Source of the DNA: Pseudooceanicola batsensis HTCC2597
GTDB lineage: Bacteria > Pseudomonadota > Alphaproteobacteria > Rhodobacterales > Rhodobacteraceae
Reading direction: 5' to 3'
Assembly: GCF_000152725.1 (NCBI RefSeq)
Contig: NZ_CH724132.1
Location: 33,385 to 97,384 of the forward strand
DNA: 64,000 nucleotides
In this document: piece by piece, positions 6,456-15,091 of the stretch
How positions within the stretch are numbered: position 1 is the first letter of the stretch
How the letters are laid out: each line of letters starts with the position of its first letter
Notes under the pieces: model-generated
The model's database searches: none
The model's input: the letters and a program-made list of their open reading frames with translations, nothing else
Told to the model about the DNA's origin: nothing
Translations under genes and position numbers: made by a program

Positions 6456-7825
6456 AGATAAGAACTGTCTTGGCGGCCGTTGCGGTCGCAGGCGCATTTT
6501 CGGTGACCGCCATCGCCATCTCTGGCGTTCTGTCCAAAGAACCGGTGCCCCCTGCGATTGCTGAAGCGACCCTCTGGACTCCCAATCCGCTTGCGCCGCC
6601 TCGGATTACCGAAACCAATTCGGTCCGCCCTACACTCGCCCAGGCGGATATCGCATTCGAGTTCAGACCCCGGCCGCTCCTGACCGTTTCCCCCGCTGAT
6701 ACCTCCTTGCCATCTATCGAGCCCCCGCTGGTCACCTGGTCGCGGGAGATTGCGTCCGGCGAGACGCTTGATGCGGTCCTTTCCGATGCGGGGCTGGATG
6801 CTTCGGATCGCGCCGAAATCGCCTTGGCGATTGGCACGGAATACGATCTGCGCCGTCTGCGTCCGGGTCACATCATTACGGTGGTTTCCACAACGGACGA
6901 CAACCCGCGTCGTGTAGAGCTCGCCGTCGAAGACGGTGTCCGGATAGAGGCGGTCTTCGGCGAACAGCTTGCCGCCCGCGTGTTGGACCCGGATCCCGAA
7001 TTGGTGACTTTCGCCGGCGAGGCGGTGATCGAGAGCTCGATTTTCGCCGCCCTGAACACGGCAGACATCCCCGCCCGTTTTGCGGTGGACCTGGCGCAGA
7101 TGCTGGGCGGCACCGTGGATTTCCGTCGTGATCTTGCGGGTGGCGAGACGATGCGCCTCCTTTGGCGCGAGGCCCGAGACGGGAACAAGAGGATTGGTCA
7201 GCCCGAGCTTGCCTTTGCCGCACTGGATATCGATGGCTCGGTCTATGAAATCGTCTGGCCGAACGACGGCAGCGGCCAAGCGACGATCTATGTCGACGGA
7301 GAAGTCCTGCGCGTGTTTGCGCAACCGGTCGAAGGTGCACGGCTGAGTTCTGTGTTCGGGCGCCGCACCCATCCGGTCTACGGCAATGTACGGATGCACA
7401 CAGGAGTCGACTTCGCGGCGGCGCGCGGCACGCCGGTACAGGCGACGGCGCCGGGCCGCGTTAGCTTCATCGGCCGACGCGGTGGGTATGGCCGGGTCGT
7501 CGAGATCGCTCATGGCTCCGACACCCTGACGCGCTATGCGCATCTGAGCGCCGTACCGGACGGGCTCACACAAGGGCAACGCGTGATGGCCGGAGATATG
7601 ATCGGGCGGGTCGGTGCGACGGGTACCGCGACAGGCCCCAACCTACATTACGAAGTGCTGGTGGACGGTCGCCCAACCGACCCTCTCTCTGACGACCGAT
7701 TGGCAGAGGCGGCCGAGCGTGAAGCGGACGACACGGCCGCGCTTGAGCGACTGCGTGAGGCGCGTTCACTTCTTGCTGAGAGGCTCGCCAGCGAATTTGC
7801 ACAGACGACAACCGAAAGGCTTTGA
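6452..7825 (+). CDS. M23-family (LytM-like) peptidoglycan endopeptidase, altered active site
   Basis: A 457-residue exported protein. It has a signal peptide (VLAAVAVAGAFSVTAIA), a long region with an opacity-associated/LysM-like segment (SGETLDAVLSDAGLD, RPGHIITV) and a C-terminal M23 metallopeptidase domain. The first zinc ligands are present (MHTGVDFA). In the third motif the usual HLHYE is NLHYE, so the first His, normally catalytic, is Asn. It may therefore have reduced activity or act as an activator of other hydrolases, like NlpD/EnvC types. ATGA coupling joins it to the SCO gene. Its presence in a metal operon fits the peptidoglycan theme of the four L,D-transpeptidases. Confidence 0.8.
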   Translation: MKIRTVLAAVAVAGAFSVTAIAISGVLSKEPVPPAIAEATLWTPNPLAPPRITETNSVRPTLAQADIAFEFRPRPLLTVSPADTSLPSIEPPLVTWSREIASGETLDAVLSDAGLDASDRAEIALAIGTEYDLRRLRPGHIITVVSTTDDNPRRVELAVEDGVRIEAVFGEQLAARVLDPDPELVTFAGEAVIESSIFAALNTADIPARFAVDLAQMLGGTVDFRRDLAGGETMRLLWREARDGNKRIGQPELAFAALDIDGSVYEIVWPNDGSGQATIYVDGEVLRVFAQPVEGARLSSVFGRRTHPVYGNVRMHTGVDFAAARGTPVQATAPGRVSFIGRRGGYGRVVEIAHGSDTLTRYAHLSAVPDGLTQGQRVMAGDMIGRVGATGTATGPNLHYEVLVDGRPTDPLSDDRLAEAAEREADDTAALERLREARSLLAERLASEFAQTTTERL

Positions 7826-7828
7826 TCC

Positions 7829-8287
7829 ATGAAACGATTTACTCCCGCCCTTGCCATCGCATTTGCCTTGCTTCCTGCGGCGCAGGCCGTCGCAGAGGCG
7901 ATTCAGATCGACGTCCGGAAGACAAACGGCTGCGGCTGTTGCCTGTCCTGGATGAAGCACCTCGAGGAGAATGGCTTCGCGCCGATGGGCGAGGACATGT
8001 TCGGAGGATCTCTTGTGCGCTTCAAACTCGACAATGGCGTGCCGCAGCGCATGGTCTCCTGCCATACGGCTTTGGTCGACGGCTATGTGATCGAGGGCCA
8101 CGTGCCGGCGGCTGACATCCAACGCCTGCTGGAGGACCGGCCAGACGCGGTAGGCCTGGCGGTGCCGGGAATGCCCTACGGGTCGCCCGGCATGGGACCG
8201 GAGGACGACCGGGAGGCTTACGATGTCTTCCTGATCCACGAAGACGGATCGACCGAGGTCTACACCAGCTACTCGGCTCCTGACTGA
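7829..8287 (+). CDS. DUF411 family metal-binding protein
   Basis: A 152-residue exported protein with signal peptide (TPALAIAFALLPAAQAVAE) and the DUF411 core: TNGCGCCLSW with three cysteines near the mature N-terminus, a conserved SCHTALVDGYVIEGHVP segment, and PGMPYGSPGM. DUF411 proteins occur in copper and other metal resistance clusters and are thought to bind metal in the periplasm. It has a long acidic tail compared with the minimal family. It starts three bases after the M23 gene. Confidence 0.85.
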   Translation: MKRFTPALAIAFALLPAAQAVAEAIQIDVRKTNGCGCCLSWMKHLEENGFAPMGEDMFGGSLVRFKLDNGVPQRMVSCHTALVDGYVIEGHVPAADIQRLLEDRPDAVGLAVPGMPYGSPGMGPEDDREAYDVFLIHEDGSTEVYTSYSAPD

Positions 8288-8309
8288 ACTCGCGGCAGAA
8301 CCTTAACAA

Positions 8310-9092
8310 TTGGAACCCCTCTCCCCCATAGCGCTTGGCTTTCTTGGAAGCCTGGCCGCCGGATCGCTGACCGCGGTCGGGGCGGTCCCCGTTCTTTTTG
8401 GGCGCATCCCGTCCCGGGCCACGCGCGATCTGCTGCTTGGCTTCGCGGCGGGTGTCATGCTCGCGGCTTCGTTCTTCTCGCTGATCATCCCGGCTCTCGA
8501 CGCAGCTGAAGGACAGTTCGACAACGGTGCTCTCCCGGCGGCCATCGTATGTGTTGCGATCCTGCTTGGCATGGGCGCGATCGCTCTGATGAACGAACGG
8601 CTACCGCATGAACATTTCAAGACGGGGCGGGAAGGTCCCGACGCCGCATCGCTGCGGCGCGTCTGGCTTTTCATCATCGCGATCACTATCCACAATTTTC
8701 CCGAAGGGCTTGCCGTCGGCGTCGGGTTCGGGGCTGACGGTTTGTCGGGCGGGTTGCCACTTGCGATCGGTATTGGATTACAGAATGCCCCCGAAGGTCT
8801 GGCGGTGGCGGTTTCGTTGCTCGGCGAGGGCTATTCCAGGCTTCGCGCCTGGGGCATCGCCGCTCTGACCGGTCTCGTCGAGCCCGTCGGTGGACTTCTC
8901 GGCGCAGGGATTATCAGTCTTTCGCAACCGCTGCTGCCCTGGGGTCTCGCCTTCGCAGCAGGTGCGATGCTCTACGTCATCAGCCACGAGATCATTCCGG
9001 AAACCCACCGATCCGGCCATCAGAACAGGGCGACGCTCGGCCTCGCCGTTGGTCTTGTGATCATGTTGTTCCTCGACGTCTGGCTGGGATAA
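8310..9092 (+). CDS. ZIP-family metal transporter
   Basis: A 260-residue inner-membrane protein with eight predicted helices and both ZIP signature motifs: HNFPEGLAVGVGFG in helix IV and NAPEGLAVAV in helix V. A short His-containing cytoplasmic loop (PHEHFK) lies between helices. ZIP proteins of the GufA type move Zn2+ or other divalent ions, usually into the cytoplasm. The chosen start is TTG at 8310, because no ATG precedes the conserved first helix. It sits between DUF411 and lspA in the metal operon. Confidence 0.8.
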   Translation: MEPLSPIALGFLGSLAAGSLTAVGAVPVLFGRIPSRATRDLLLGFAAGVMLAASFFSLIIPALDAAEGQFDNGALPAAIVCVAILLGMGAIALMNERLPHEHFKTGREGPDAASLRRVWLFIIAITIHNFPEGLAVGVGFGADGLSGGLPLAIGIGLQNAPEGLAVAVSLLGEGYSRLRAWGIAALTGLVEPVGGLLGAGIISLSQPLLPWGLAFAAGAMLYVISHEIIPETHRSGHQNRATLGLAVGLVIMLFLDVWLG

Positions 9093-9096
9093 GCTG

Positions 9097-9570
9097 ATGA
9101 GAACTTGCCTCTTCGTCGGTCTGCTTGCTGCGCTGATCGCCTTTCTTGTCGATCAGGCAACGAAGGCAATCGTTGTGTCCAATGCGACTGTTCTTAGTTC
9201 CGGCGTATCGGTCTTTCCCGGCTTCAATCTCATCTACCTGCGCAATGACGGAGTGACCTTCGGGCTTCTCGGCGGCGCGCCGTGGTGGAGCCTTGTCTTA
9301 CTGGCGCTTGGCATCTGCGTCTGGCTGGCGTTCATGCTGGTCCGTACCAGCAGCCGGGTCGAGGCCATTGCCTATGGTGCGATCATCGGCGGTGCACTCG
9401 GCAATATTCTGGACCGCCTGCGCTATCGTGCGGTGACGGATTTCCTCGATTTCTACATCGGGACGGCGCACTGGCCTGCCTTCAACATGGCCGATGTTTT
9501 TGTGGTTGGCGGCGTGATGCTGCTGCTCATTGCGCCGTGGGTTGGCGCTCGACTTCAGACCGATTCATGA
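9097..9570 (+). CDS. lspA: Lipoprotein signal peptidase (signal peptidase II)
   Basis: A 157-residue protein with four helices and all LspA blocks: the NDGVTFG loop, GNILDRLRY, VTDFLDF with catalytic Asp115, and AFNMADVF with catalytic Asp133. It removes signal peptides from prolipoproteins after lipidation. Its ATG lies five bases after the ZIP gene, and its stop overlaps the ATG of lnt. LspA-like proteins are known from lead/cadmium resistance operons (PbrC of the pbr system), which fits the PbrR-like operator at the head of this operon. Confidence 0.9.
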   Translation: MRTCLFVGLLAALIAFLVDQATKAIVVSNATVLSSGVSVFPGFNLIYLRNDGVTFGLLGGAPWWSLVLLALGICVWLAFMLVRTSSRVEAIAYGAIIGGALGNILDRLRYRAVTDFLDFYIGTAHWPAFNMADVFVVGGVMLLLIAPWVGARLQTDS

Positions 9571-11138
9571 AGCCGGGATTGCCGCAGTTCGTTAGTGAGG
9601 ACCTGAACCTGTTCCAGCGCATGGGTCTTGCCCTTGCTGCCGGCGGATTGACGGTTTTGACTCTTCCGCCGTTTTCTTGGCTCATCGCGGTCCCTGTCGC
9701 CTTCTCCGTGCTCTTTATCGTTCTCCGGAACATCTCAACCTCGCGCGCTTTCCTTGTCGGTTGGGCTTTCGGACTGGGCCAATTCGGGATTGGAATTTCC
9801 TGGATCGCCGAGAGCTTTTACGTCGATGCCGAACGTTTCGGCGCACTGGCGATTCCGGCGGTCGCGGGTCTGTCCGCCGGACTTGCCATCTTCCCGGGCA
9901 TGGCGGCGATGCTTTTTGCCGCCATCATGCAGCGCCGAGCTGTCGGCGGCATTGCGGCGGGCCTGCTGTTTGCAACCTGCTGGGTGGCCACGGAATGGCT
10001 GCGGGGTCATGTCCTGACAGGGTTTCCCTGGAACCTTGCCGCTTATGCCCTTGTCGACTATGCCGCCCTGCGCCAACCCGCCGCCTGGGTCGGAAGCTAC
10101 GGTTTGGGCTTTCTCACGGTCTTCATCGGCATATTGCCAGGTGTGTTGACTGTGGCGGCGCCAAAGAGACGCGCGCCTGTTCTCGTGCTCTTCGCCGTTG
10201 CTGTGGCGGGTTTCTGGGTTGGCGGTGCGCTTCGGTCAGGGCAGGACGTGCCGCCGACAGACGTTGCTTTGCGCATCGTCCAAGGCAATGTGCCACAAGT
10301 CGAGAAGTGGGTACCGGGCAGCCGCCAGCGAACCTTGGAAAAATACCTGGGCTTGTCCGCGCAACCCGGACGTTTCGATTTGCTGCTTTGGCCGGAAACG
10401 GCCTTCCCCGGCTTTCTGGACGAAGATGCTGCGGCACGCGCGCGGATATCTGCAGCTTTGCCAGACGGCAGGATCCTACTGACAGGTGCGCCTGACCGAG
10501 TGGAGGGCGATGGGGGAACCAGATATTTCAACACGGTTCAGGCCTATGACGGCAGCGGCGAGGTTCTGACGGGGTATGCAAAACATCATCTTGTTCCGTT
10601 CGGGGAATATGTGCCCCTGAAAGGCTGGCTGCCCATCGAGCGGCTGACCGAAGGGTTGGGCGATTTCACGCCGGGACCAGGGCCGCGCACGCTGGCGATC
10701 CCTGGCGCGCCTCTGGTCGCGGTGGCGATCTGTTACGAGATCATCTTTCCGGGCCACGTGGTCGATGACCTTTTCCGCCCCGACTGGATATTCAACGCCA
10801 CAAATGATGCCTGGTTCGGAACCAGCATCGGACCCGAGCAGCACCTCGCCTCCGCGCGGATGCGCGCGGTCGAGGAGGGACTTCCCGTGGTCCGGGCGGC
10901 CAACACTGGGATATCCGCGATCATCGACGCCAATGGAAATGTCGTCGCGCGTCTTGATACCGGGGAAACAGGCACCATTGATGCCGGCCTGCCGGGCGCG
11001 CGTACTCCAACGCCCTATGCGCGGTTCGGCGACTGGACCTTGTTGGTTCTTGTTTTTGGGTGCTGGGTCTTCGGCTGGCTGGCCAGTTTGCTCGGACGAG
11101 ATCCCGATGCGCGGCATTTTGGAACGGAGGTATCCTGA
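9567..11138 (+). CDS. lnt: Apolipoprotein N-acyltransferase
   Basis: A 523-residue protein with N-terminal transmembrane helices and a C-terminal nitrilase-like domain. The catalytic triad is visible as Glu277 (WPETAFPG), Lys339 (YAKHHLVPFGEYVP) and Cys389 (VAICYEIIFP). Lnt adds the third acyl chain to lipoproteins after LspA cleavage. The ATG at 9567 overlaps the lspA stop, so maturation steps two and three are translationally coupled. Lgt, the first step, is encoded at 21352-22272. Confidence 0.9.
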   Translation: MKPGLPQFVSEDLNLFQRMGLALAAGGLTVLTLPPFSWLIAVPVAFSVLFIVLRNISTSRAFLVGWAFGLGQFGIGISWIAESFYVDAERFGALAIPAVAGLSAGLAIFPGMAAMLFAAIMQRRAVGGIAAGLLFATCWVATEWLRGHVLTGFPWNLAAYALVDYAALRQPAAWVGSYGLGFLTVFIGILPGVLTVAAPKRRAPVLVLFAVAVAGFWVGGALRSGQDVPPTDVALRIVQGNVPQVEKWVPGSRQRTLEKYLGLSAQPGRFDLLLWPETAFPGFLDEDAAARARISAALPDGRILLTGAPDRVEGDGGTRYFNTVQAYDGSGEVLTGYAKHHLVPFGEYVPLKGWLPIERLTEGLGDFTPGPGPRTLAIPGAPLVAVAICYEIIFPGHVVDDLFRPDWIFNATNDAWFGTSIGPEQHLASARMRAVEEGLPVVRAANTGISAIIDANGNVVARLDTGETGTIDAGLPGARTPTPYARFGDWTLLVLVFGCWVFGWLASLLGRDPDARHFGTEVS

Positions 11139-11305
11139 TGCTTGTGATCGTGAGCGCTATCGGAGGCGCGATCTGGGGTGGCTATCTGGCACGACGGAGG
11201 AGGGGGAATCACCTGGATATCCTCCAATATGCGGTAGCGTCTGCGATCGCCTTCGGACTTGTCGCCCTGTTTGCAACCATCGTGCTGTCGCGGGTCCTCG
11301 GCTAG
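11138..11305 (+). CDS. Small two-helix membrane protein after lnt
   Basis: A 55-residue protein that starts at an ATG overlapping the lnt stop (TGATG). It has two hydrophobic segments around a basic turn (LARRRRGNH). It lacks cysteines and metal ligands. Its position as the last gene of the operon and its coupling to lnt suggest an accessory to lipoprotein N-acylation, but I do not recognise a named family. Confidence 0.6.
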   Translation: MLVIVSAIGGAIWGGYLARRRRGNHLDILQYAVASAIAFGLVALFATIVLSRVLG

Positions 11306-11399
11306 CGAGCTTCGAAATTGCGCAAACGTGTCAGCGGCTTGAAGACCTGATAGCTCGAGGTCCCGATAGAGAATCGCGCGAATGTGCATCTAGGCGAGC

Positions 11400-11858
11400 T
11401 CATTTCTGATTGAGCCGTCGCTCGAACGCCTCCAATGTCGTCCCGCTGACGTGATGCTCGATCCCTTCCGCATCGCGTTCCGCGGTCTCTTCGTCGATTC
11501 CCAGGCTCAGAAGAAAGGCGACGACGACCCTGTGGCGGCGTCGACAGATCTCCGCGAGGTCCTGCCCGGCATCGGTGAGGAATATCGCGCGGTATGGCTC
11601 CCGCCGGACCAGACCAGCAGCCTTGAGCCGCGAGATGTTCTTGGTCACGGTCGGCGGCTTCACGCCAAGCCGCTCGGCGATCTCGACCGGTCTGGCCTCC
11701 CCGCGCGTCTCGATCAGTTCCGCGATCAGTTCGACGTAATCCTCCGCCATCTCGCTTTCATGTGCCTGACGCACGGTCGCAAAGCCATCGGCCTGCGCCT
11801 CGGGAGCCCGGTCGACCGCTTCGAATGGCTCACGCCCTTGTGATTGTAGCTTTGTCAT
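11400..11858 (-). CDS. mntR: MntR-like (DtxR/MntR family) metalloregulator
   Basis: A 152-residue cytoplasmic repressor. A winged helix (ARPVEIAERLGVKPPTVTKN) is followed by a dimerisation and metal domain containing RRRHRVVVAFLLSLGI and EGIEHHVSG, the His/Glu ligands of MntR. In proteobacteria MntR with Mn2+ represses Mn uptake and activates Mn export. The ATG at 11858 is chosen because the family has an N-terminal extension of this size; a longer frame exists. It is divergent from the gene at 11956. A long inverted repeat of MntR-box type lies between them. Confidence 0.8.
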   Translation of the reverse strand: MTKLQSQGREPFEAVDRAPEAQADGFATVRQAHESEMAEDYVELIAELIETRGEARPVEIAERLGVKPPTVTKNISRLKAAGLVRREPYRAIFLTDAGQDLAEICRRRHRVVVAFLLSLGIDEETAERDAEGIEHHVSGTTLEAFERRLNQK

Positions 11859-11887
11859 ACTCGGGACTTTGCAGCGAAACAGCGGGA

Positions 11888-11934
11888 TTGACAACTTGTT
11901 TGCTTCGGGTAGATAAGTTAGCCATGTCTAACTT
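11888..11934 (+). promoter_or_regulatory. Promoter with an MntR-type palindrome
   Basis: TTGACA (11888-11893) is a consensus -35, and AGATAA follows 17 bases later. Overlapping the -10 and start-point region is a perfect inverted repeat: AAGTTAG (11915-11921), spacer CCATGT, CTAACTT (11928-11934). A repressor bound there would block the strong promoter. The neighbouring mntR-like gene makes it the likely regulator. Its own leftward promoter is probably in the same region. Confidence 0.65.
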
Positions 11935-11955
11935 TTTACTTTGGAGGCCGTGGTG

Positions 11956-12231
11956 ATGCGAAATATTATGAGAGTGCTGCTCGCCACACTCGCAAGTGCG
12001 CTCCTCCTGTCCGGACCTGTCGCCGCGACGCCGGCCAAGGAGGCGCCTTGGCTTCCCGAGGCAGCGGCCTACCGTCTGACGCTCTTTCTTGGAAATCTCG
12101 AGCCTCTGCCCTGGGACGACATCGAGACCGCCTGGACGGAACCCTACCGGGGTTCGGAATTCTCTGTCGGGGCGCTGGCGTGGCTGGACCGCAAAAGCGA
12201 TATCGAGCTACCGAAACCGCCGGATCAATGA
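11956..12231 (+). CDS. Small exported protein under MntR-type control, hypothetical
   Basis: A 91-residue protein with a signal peptide (VLLATLASALLLSGPVAATP) and a short acidic, Trp-rich mature part (WLPEAAAYRLTLFLGN, PLPWDDIETAW). There are no cysteines or histidines, so direct metal binding would need carboxylates. I do not recognise a family. The ATG at 11956 has GGAGG ten bases upstream. The stop region overlaps the convergent ATPase gene by seven bases. The operator immediately upstream suggests expression that responds to manganese or a similar metal. Confidence 0.6.
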   Translation: MRNIMRVLLATLASALLLSGPVAATPAKEAPWLPEAAAYRLTLFLGNLEPLPWDDIETAWTEPYRGSEFSVGALAWLDRKSDIELPKPPDQ

Positions 12232-14579
12232 CCGTGCGCCAGTGCTCCTTTCGCCATCTGCTCGCCCACCGGTTCTCCGCCTGAAGGCCCGGCCTCAACC
12301 TGATGGCCGTTCAGGAGCCGAAGTGCGTTGGCGACCACCAGCAGAGACACGCCTACATCCGCAGCAATGGCGCCCCACATTGAGGCCATACCGAACGCGG
12401 TCAGCCCGACGAACAGCGCCTTGGTCGCCAGCGATATGCCGATATTCTGGTGGATGATCGTCATGGCACGGCGCGAATGGCCGATAAGCCAGGGTACCTT
12501 GCCGATGTCGTCGGTCATCAGCGCGATGTCGGCCGTCTCGATCGCGGCATCCGATCCGACAGCGCCCATGGCGATGGCATAATGCGCCCGCGCCATGGCC
12601 GGTGCGTCATTCACACCGTCGCCGATCATCGCCACCATGTCGTGGCTTTCGACGAGTTCCTCAATGGCCGTCACCTTGTCTTCTGGCAAAAGTTCGGCGC
12701 GCACCTCGTCGATGCCGACTTCGGCTGCCACCGCGCGCGCGGTGCGTTCGTTGTCGCCCGTCAACATCACGATGGTCTTCACACCCTGCGCATGCAGACG
12801 CGCAACGATCCCCTTTGCATCTGGGCGGATGCGGTCGCGAAGCTCCAGTACGCCGGTCACGCCGGTCTCGTCACCCACGGCAACGAGGGTGCTCCCTGCC
12901 CCTTCGATCCGATCCCGCAGATCCGCCGGAATGGCATTGCCGAACCCCTTCTCTTCGGCGAAGCGATCCGAGCCGAGCCAGATAGCGCGCCCGTCGGCGC
13001 GTCCTTCCAGACCGCGCCCGGGCACGGTACGGGTGTCCTCTGCGGCAGACACGGAAACACCATCGGCTTCGGCGCGCGAGAGGATGGCGCGTGCCAGCGG
13101 GTGTGAAGACCGCGCCTCCAGGCTTGCTGCCAGCGCCATGAGATCGCGTGCGGAAACGCCGACCAGTGGGTGAACCGCCGCCACCTCAGGCTCGCCCATG
13201 GTGATCGTCCCGGTCTTGTCCATCGCCAGTGCCGTGGTCCGCCCCGGCGCCTCGACATAGGCGCCGCCCTTGATGAGCACCCCCGCCCGTGCCGACGCGG
13301 TCAGCGCTGCCACGATGGAGACCGGCGTAGAAATGACCAGCGCGCAAGGACATGCGATGACCAGAAGGACCAGAGCATTGTAGAACCAGTAGTCCCAGGC
13401 GCCGCCGAGCAGCAGTGGCGGCACCAGCGCGATGGCGATCGCCAAAGCCATCACGATGGGTGTGTAGATGCGCGCGAACTTGGCCACCCACTGTTCGACC
13501 GGCGCGCGGCGGGCATGGGCATCGCCCACCATGCGAATGATTTTCGCGAGCACCGTGTCCGAGGCGGCCTTCGTCGCCCGCACCGTCAGTGTGCCCTCGC
13601 CGTTGATCGTGCCGGCATAGACCTCGTCGCCTGGTTCCTTGGGCACTAGCGCGCTTTCCCCAGTAATTGGGGCCTGATCGACGGCCCCTGCCCCGTCCAC
13701 GACCTCACCGTCGAGGGGGATCCGGTCGCCGCCGCGCACGATAAACCTTGCATTGACTGCCACGGCCGCGGCCGGAACGTCGGATTCAGATCCGTCGTCG
13801 TAAAGAACCCGCGCCGTTGGCGGCGCCAGATCGAGGAGCGCGGAAACCGCATTACGCGCCCGCCCCACGCTCCAGCTCTCAAGATAAAGCGAAAGCGAGA
13901 AGAAGAAGGCGACCGTCGCGGCCTCAAAAAACTCGCCGAGGCCGATGGCGCCCGCGACGGCCACCACCATGAGCAGGTTCATGTCGGGGCTAAGCCTCCG
14001 CGCCGAAGACCAGGCCTTGGGCGCGACAAGCCAGACGCCAAAAAGAATCGCGACGGCGAAGATCCCTGCTTCCACCATAGGCATAGGCACCTCGCCATGG
14101 CCCGCAAAGAGCCCGAGCGCGCCGCCCATGCCGGTCTCGACAATGTGAAAAAGGAATCCCGCCGCCCAGAAGCCGCCGCTCAACGAGGTAAAGCGCTTCT
14201 GACGTGCCAGATGCGCCGCCTGGTCCTCTGCTGCGTTGTCGGCATCCCATGGCTTGGCGCTCATGCCGGTCGTTGCGACCAACTGCGTGACTTCGTCGTC
14301 TGGTATCCTCTCGGCGCTATCGAGGATGGTCATTCGCCCGTTGATCACGTCGAATGCCAGGTGTTCGGTTCCGCCCACTTTCGGCCCGACAACCCGGTTC
14401 AGGATCGCCACCTCTTCGGCGCAATCGAGCCCGGAGACCTGAAAGCTCCTTCCGCCAGACGGCGCTGGCGCCGTGGACGCGACGTCCTTGCTGGCGTCGC
14501 AACAGGAGTTGCCTCTTGGGTCAGAATGCTCTTGATCACCCGGATGGCCGTGATCGTTGCGGTTGCCGTCGGAAGACAT
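12225..14579 (-). CDS. zntA: Zn/Cd/Pb-transporting P1B-type ATPase (ZntA/CadA family)
   Basis: A 784-residue efflux ATPase. The N-terminus is His/Cys-rich (HGHPGDQEH, NSCCDAS), followed by a degenerate HMA domain whose motif is GLDCAEEV. Transmembrane helices contain the transport motif Cys410-Pro-Cys412. Also present are TGES, the phosphorylated Asp454 in DKTGT, a HP locus (SSHPLARAI) and GDGVND. The CPC motif with an IxxCPCALVIS context and the GLDC-type domain indicate the Zn/Cd/Pb group, not copper. The promoter at 14612-14642 carries the same MerR dyad as region 1, supporting control by the regulator at 3044-3472. Confidence 0.9.
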   Translation of the reverse strand: MSSDGNRNDHGHPGDQEHSDPRGNSCCDASKDVASTAPAPSGGRSFQVSGLDCAEEVAILNRVVGPKVGGTEHLAFDVINGRMTILDSAERIPDDEVTQLVATTGMSAKPWDADNAAEDQAAHLARQKRFTSLSGGFWAAGFLFHIVETGMGGALGLFAGHGEVPMPMVEAGIFAVAILFGVWLVAPKAWSSARRLSPDMNLLMVVAVAGAIGLGEFFEAATVAFFFSLSLYLESWSVGRARNAVSALLDLAPPTARVLYDDGSESDVPAAAVAVNARFIVRGGDRIPLDGEVVDGAGAVDQAPITGESALVPKEPGDEVYAGTINGEGTLTVRATKAASDTVLAKIIRMVGDAHARRAPVEQWVAKFARIYTPIVMALAIAIALVPPLLLGGAWDYWFYNALVLLVIACPCALVISTPVSIVAALTASARAGVLIKGGAYVEAPGRTTALAMDKTGTITMGEPEVAAVHPLVGVSARDLMALAASLEARSSHPLARAILSRAEADGVSVSAAEDTRTVPGRGLEGRADGRAIWLGSDRFAEEKGFGNAIPADLRDRIEGAGSTLVAVGDETGVTGVLELRDRIRPDAKGIVARLHAQGVKTIVMLTGDNERTARAVAAEVGIDEVRAELLPEDKVTAIEELVESHDMVAMIGDGVNDAPAMARAHYAIAMGAVGSDAAIETADIALMTDDIGKVPWLIGHSRRAMTIIHQNIGISLATKALFVGLTAFGMASMWGAIAADVGVSLLVVANALRLLNGHQVEAGPSGGEPVGEQMAKGALAHGH

Positions 14580-14611
14580 GGATTGACCTCAGGATTCATT
14601 GATTCCACATT

Positions 14612-14642
14612 GACATAGCCCCTACAGTAACTAGAGCTTCAA
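14612..14642 (-). promoter_or_regulatory. MerR-type operator-promoter of zntA
   Basis: On the minus strand: TTGAAG, a 19-bp spacer with CTCTAGTTACTGTAG (14622-14636), then TATGTC. It has the same half-site family as 2301-2331, with the CTCTA variant typical of ZntR/CadR operators. The zntA ATG lies 33 bases downstream of the -10. Confidence 0.75.
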
Positions 14643-14771
14643 GGGCAACAAGTGGATATTCGTCCAGCAAGAAAGGCGCCCTGCGGAGGCTTGAAGCTAG
14701 CCGCCCCCTTGAAACGACGCGGTTGGAGCAACGCTTGCCGGTACGAAGCGATCAGAATGAGTGAGGTAGAC

Positions 14772-15044
14772 ATGCAGAAACGAAACGCGCCGATTATCGC
14801 AGCGACATTGGTGCTTGCTGGCTGCGCGGTGCCAACGCTGGACGACGGCGGCGCTCGCAACGAAGTGGGAAGTGTTCCCGAGGCCGTCATTGCCCTTGCT
14901 GCGCCTGGTCAGGATCTCACCACGGCGCGGCTTCGTCCCGAGGATGGCTGTTATTGGTATGAACACAGCGGTCCGGTGGAAAACACCTTGGTTCCGCTAC
15001 GCTCGGCAGGTGGCAACCCCATCTGCACTTCGCGCCAGTCCTGA
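14772..15044 (+). CDS. Small lipoprotein, hypothetical
   Basis: A 90-residue protein with a lipoprotein signal sequence. The ATG at 14772 follows GAGG, and the hydrophobic stretch IIAATLVLAGC ends in a lipobox with the acylated Cys. The mature part has DGCYWYEHSGPVEN and a late Cys, so one disulfide is possible. No family is recognised. It is a likely client of the Lgt/LspA/Lnt enzymes encoded on the same replicon and lies between two genes with MerR-type promoters. Confidence 0.6.
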   Translation: MQKRNAPIIAATLVLAGCAVPTLDDGGARNEVGSVPEAVIALAAPGQDLTTARLRPEDGCYWYEHSGPVENTLVPLRSAGGNPICTSRQS

Positions 15045-15091
15045 TCAGCCCATAGATGCGTCAAGCCCACGCGTAACACATGATGCGCCAG

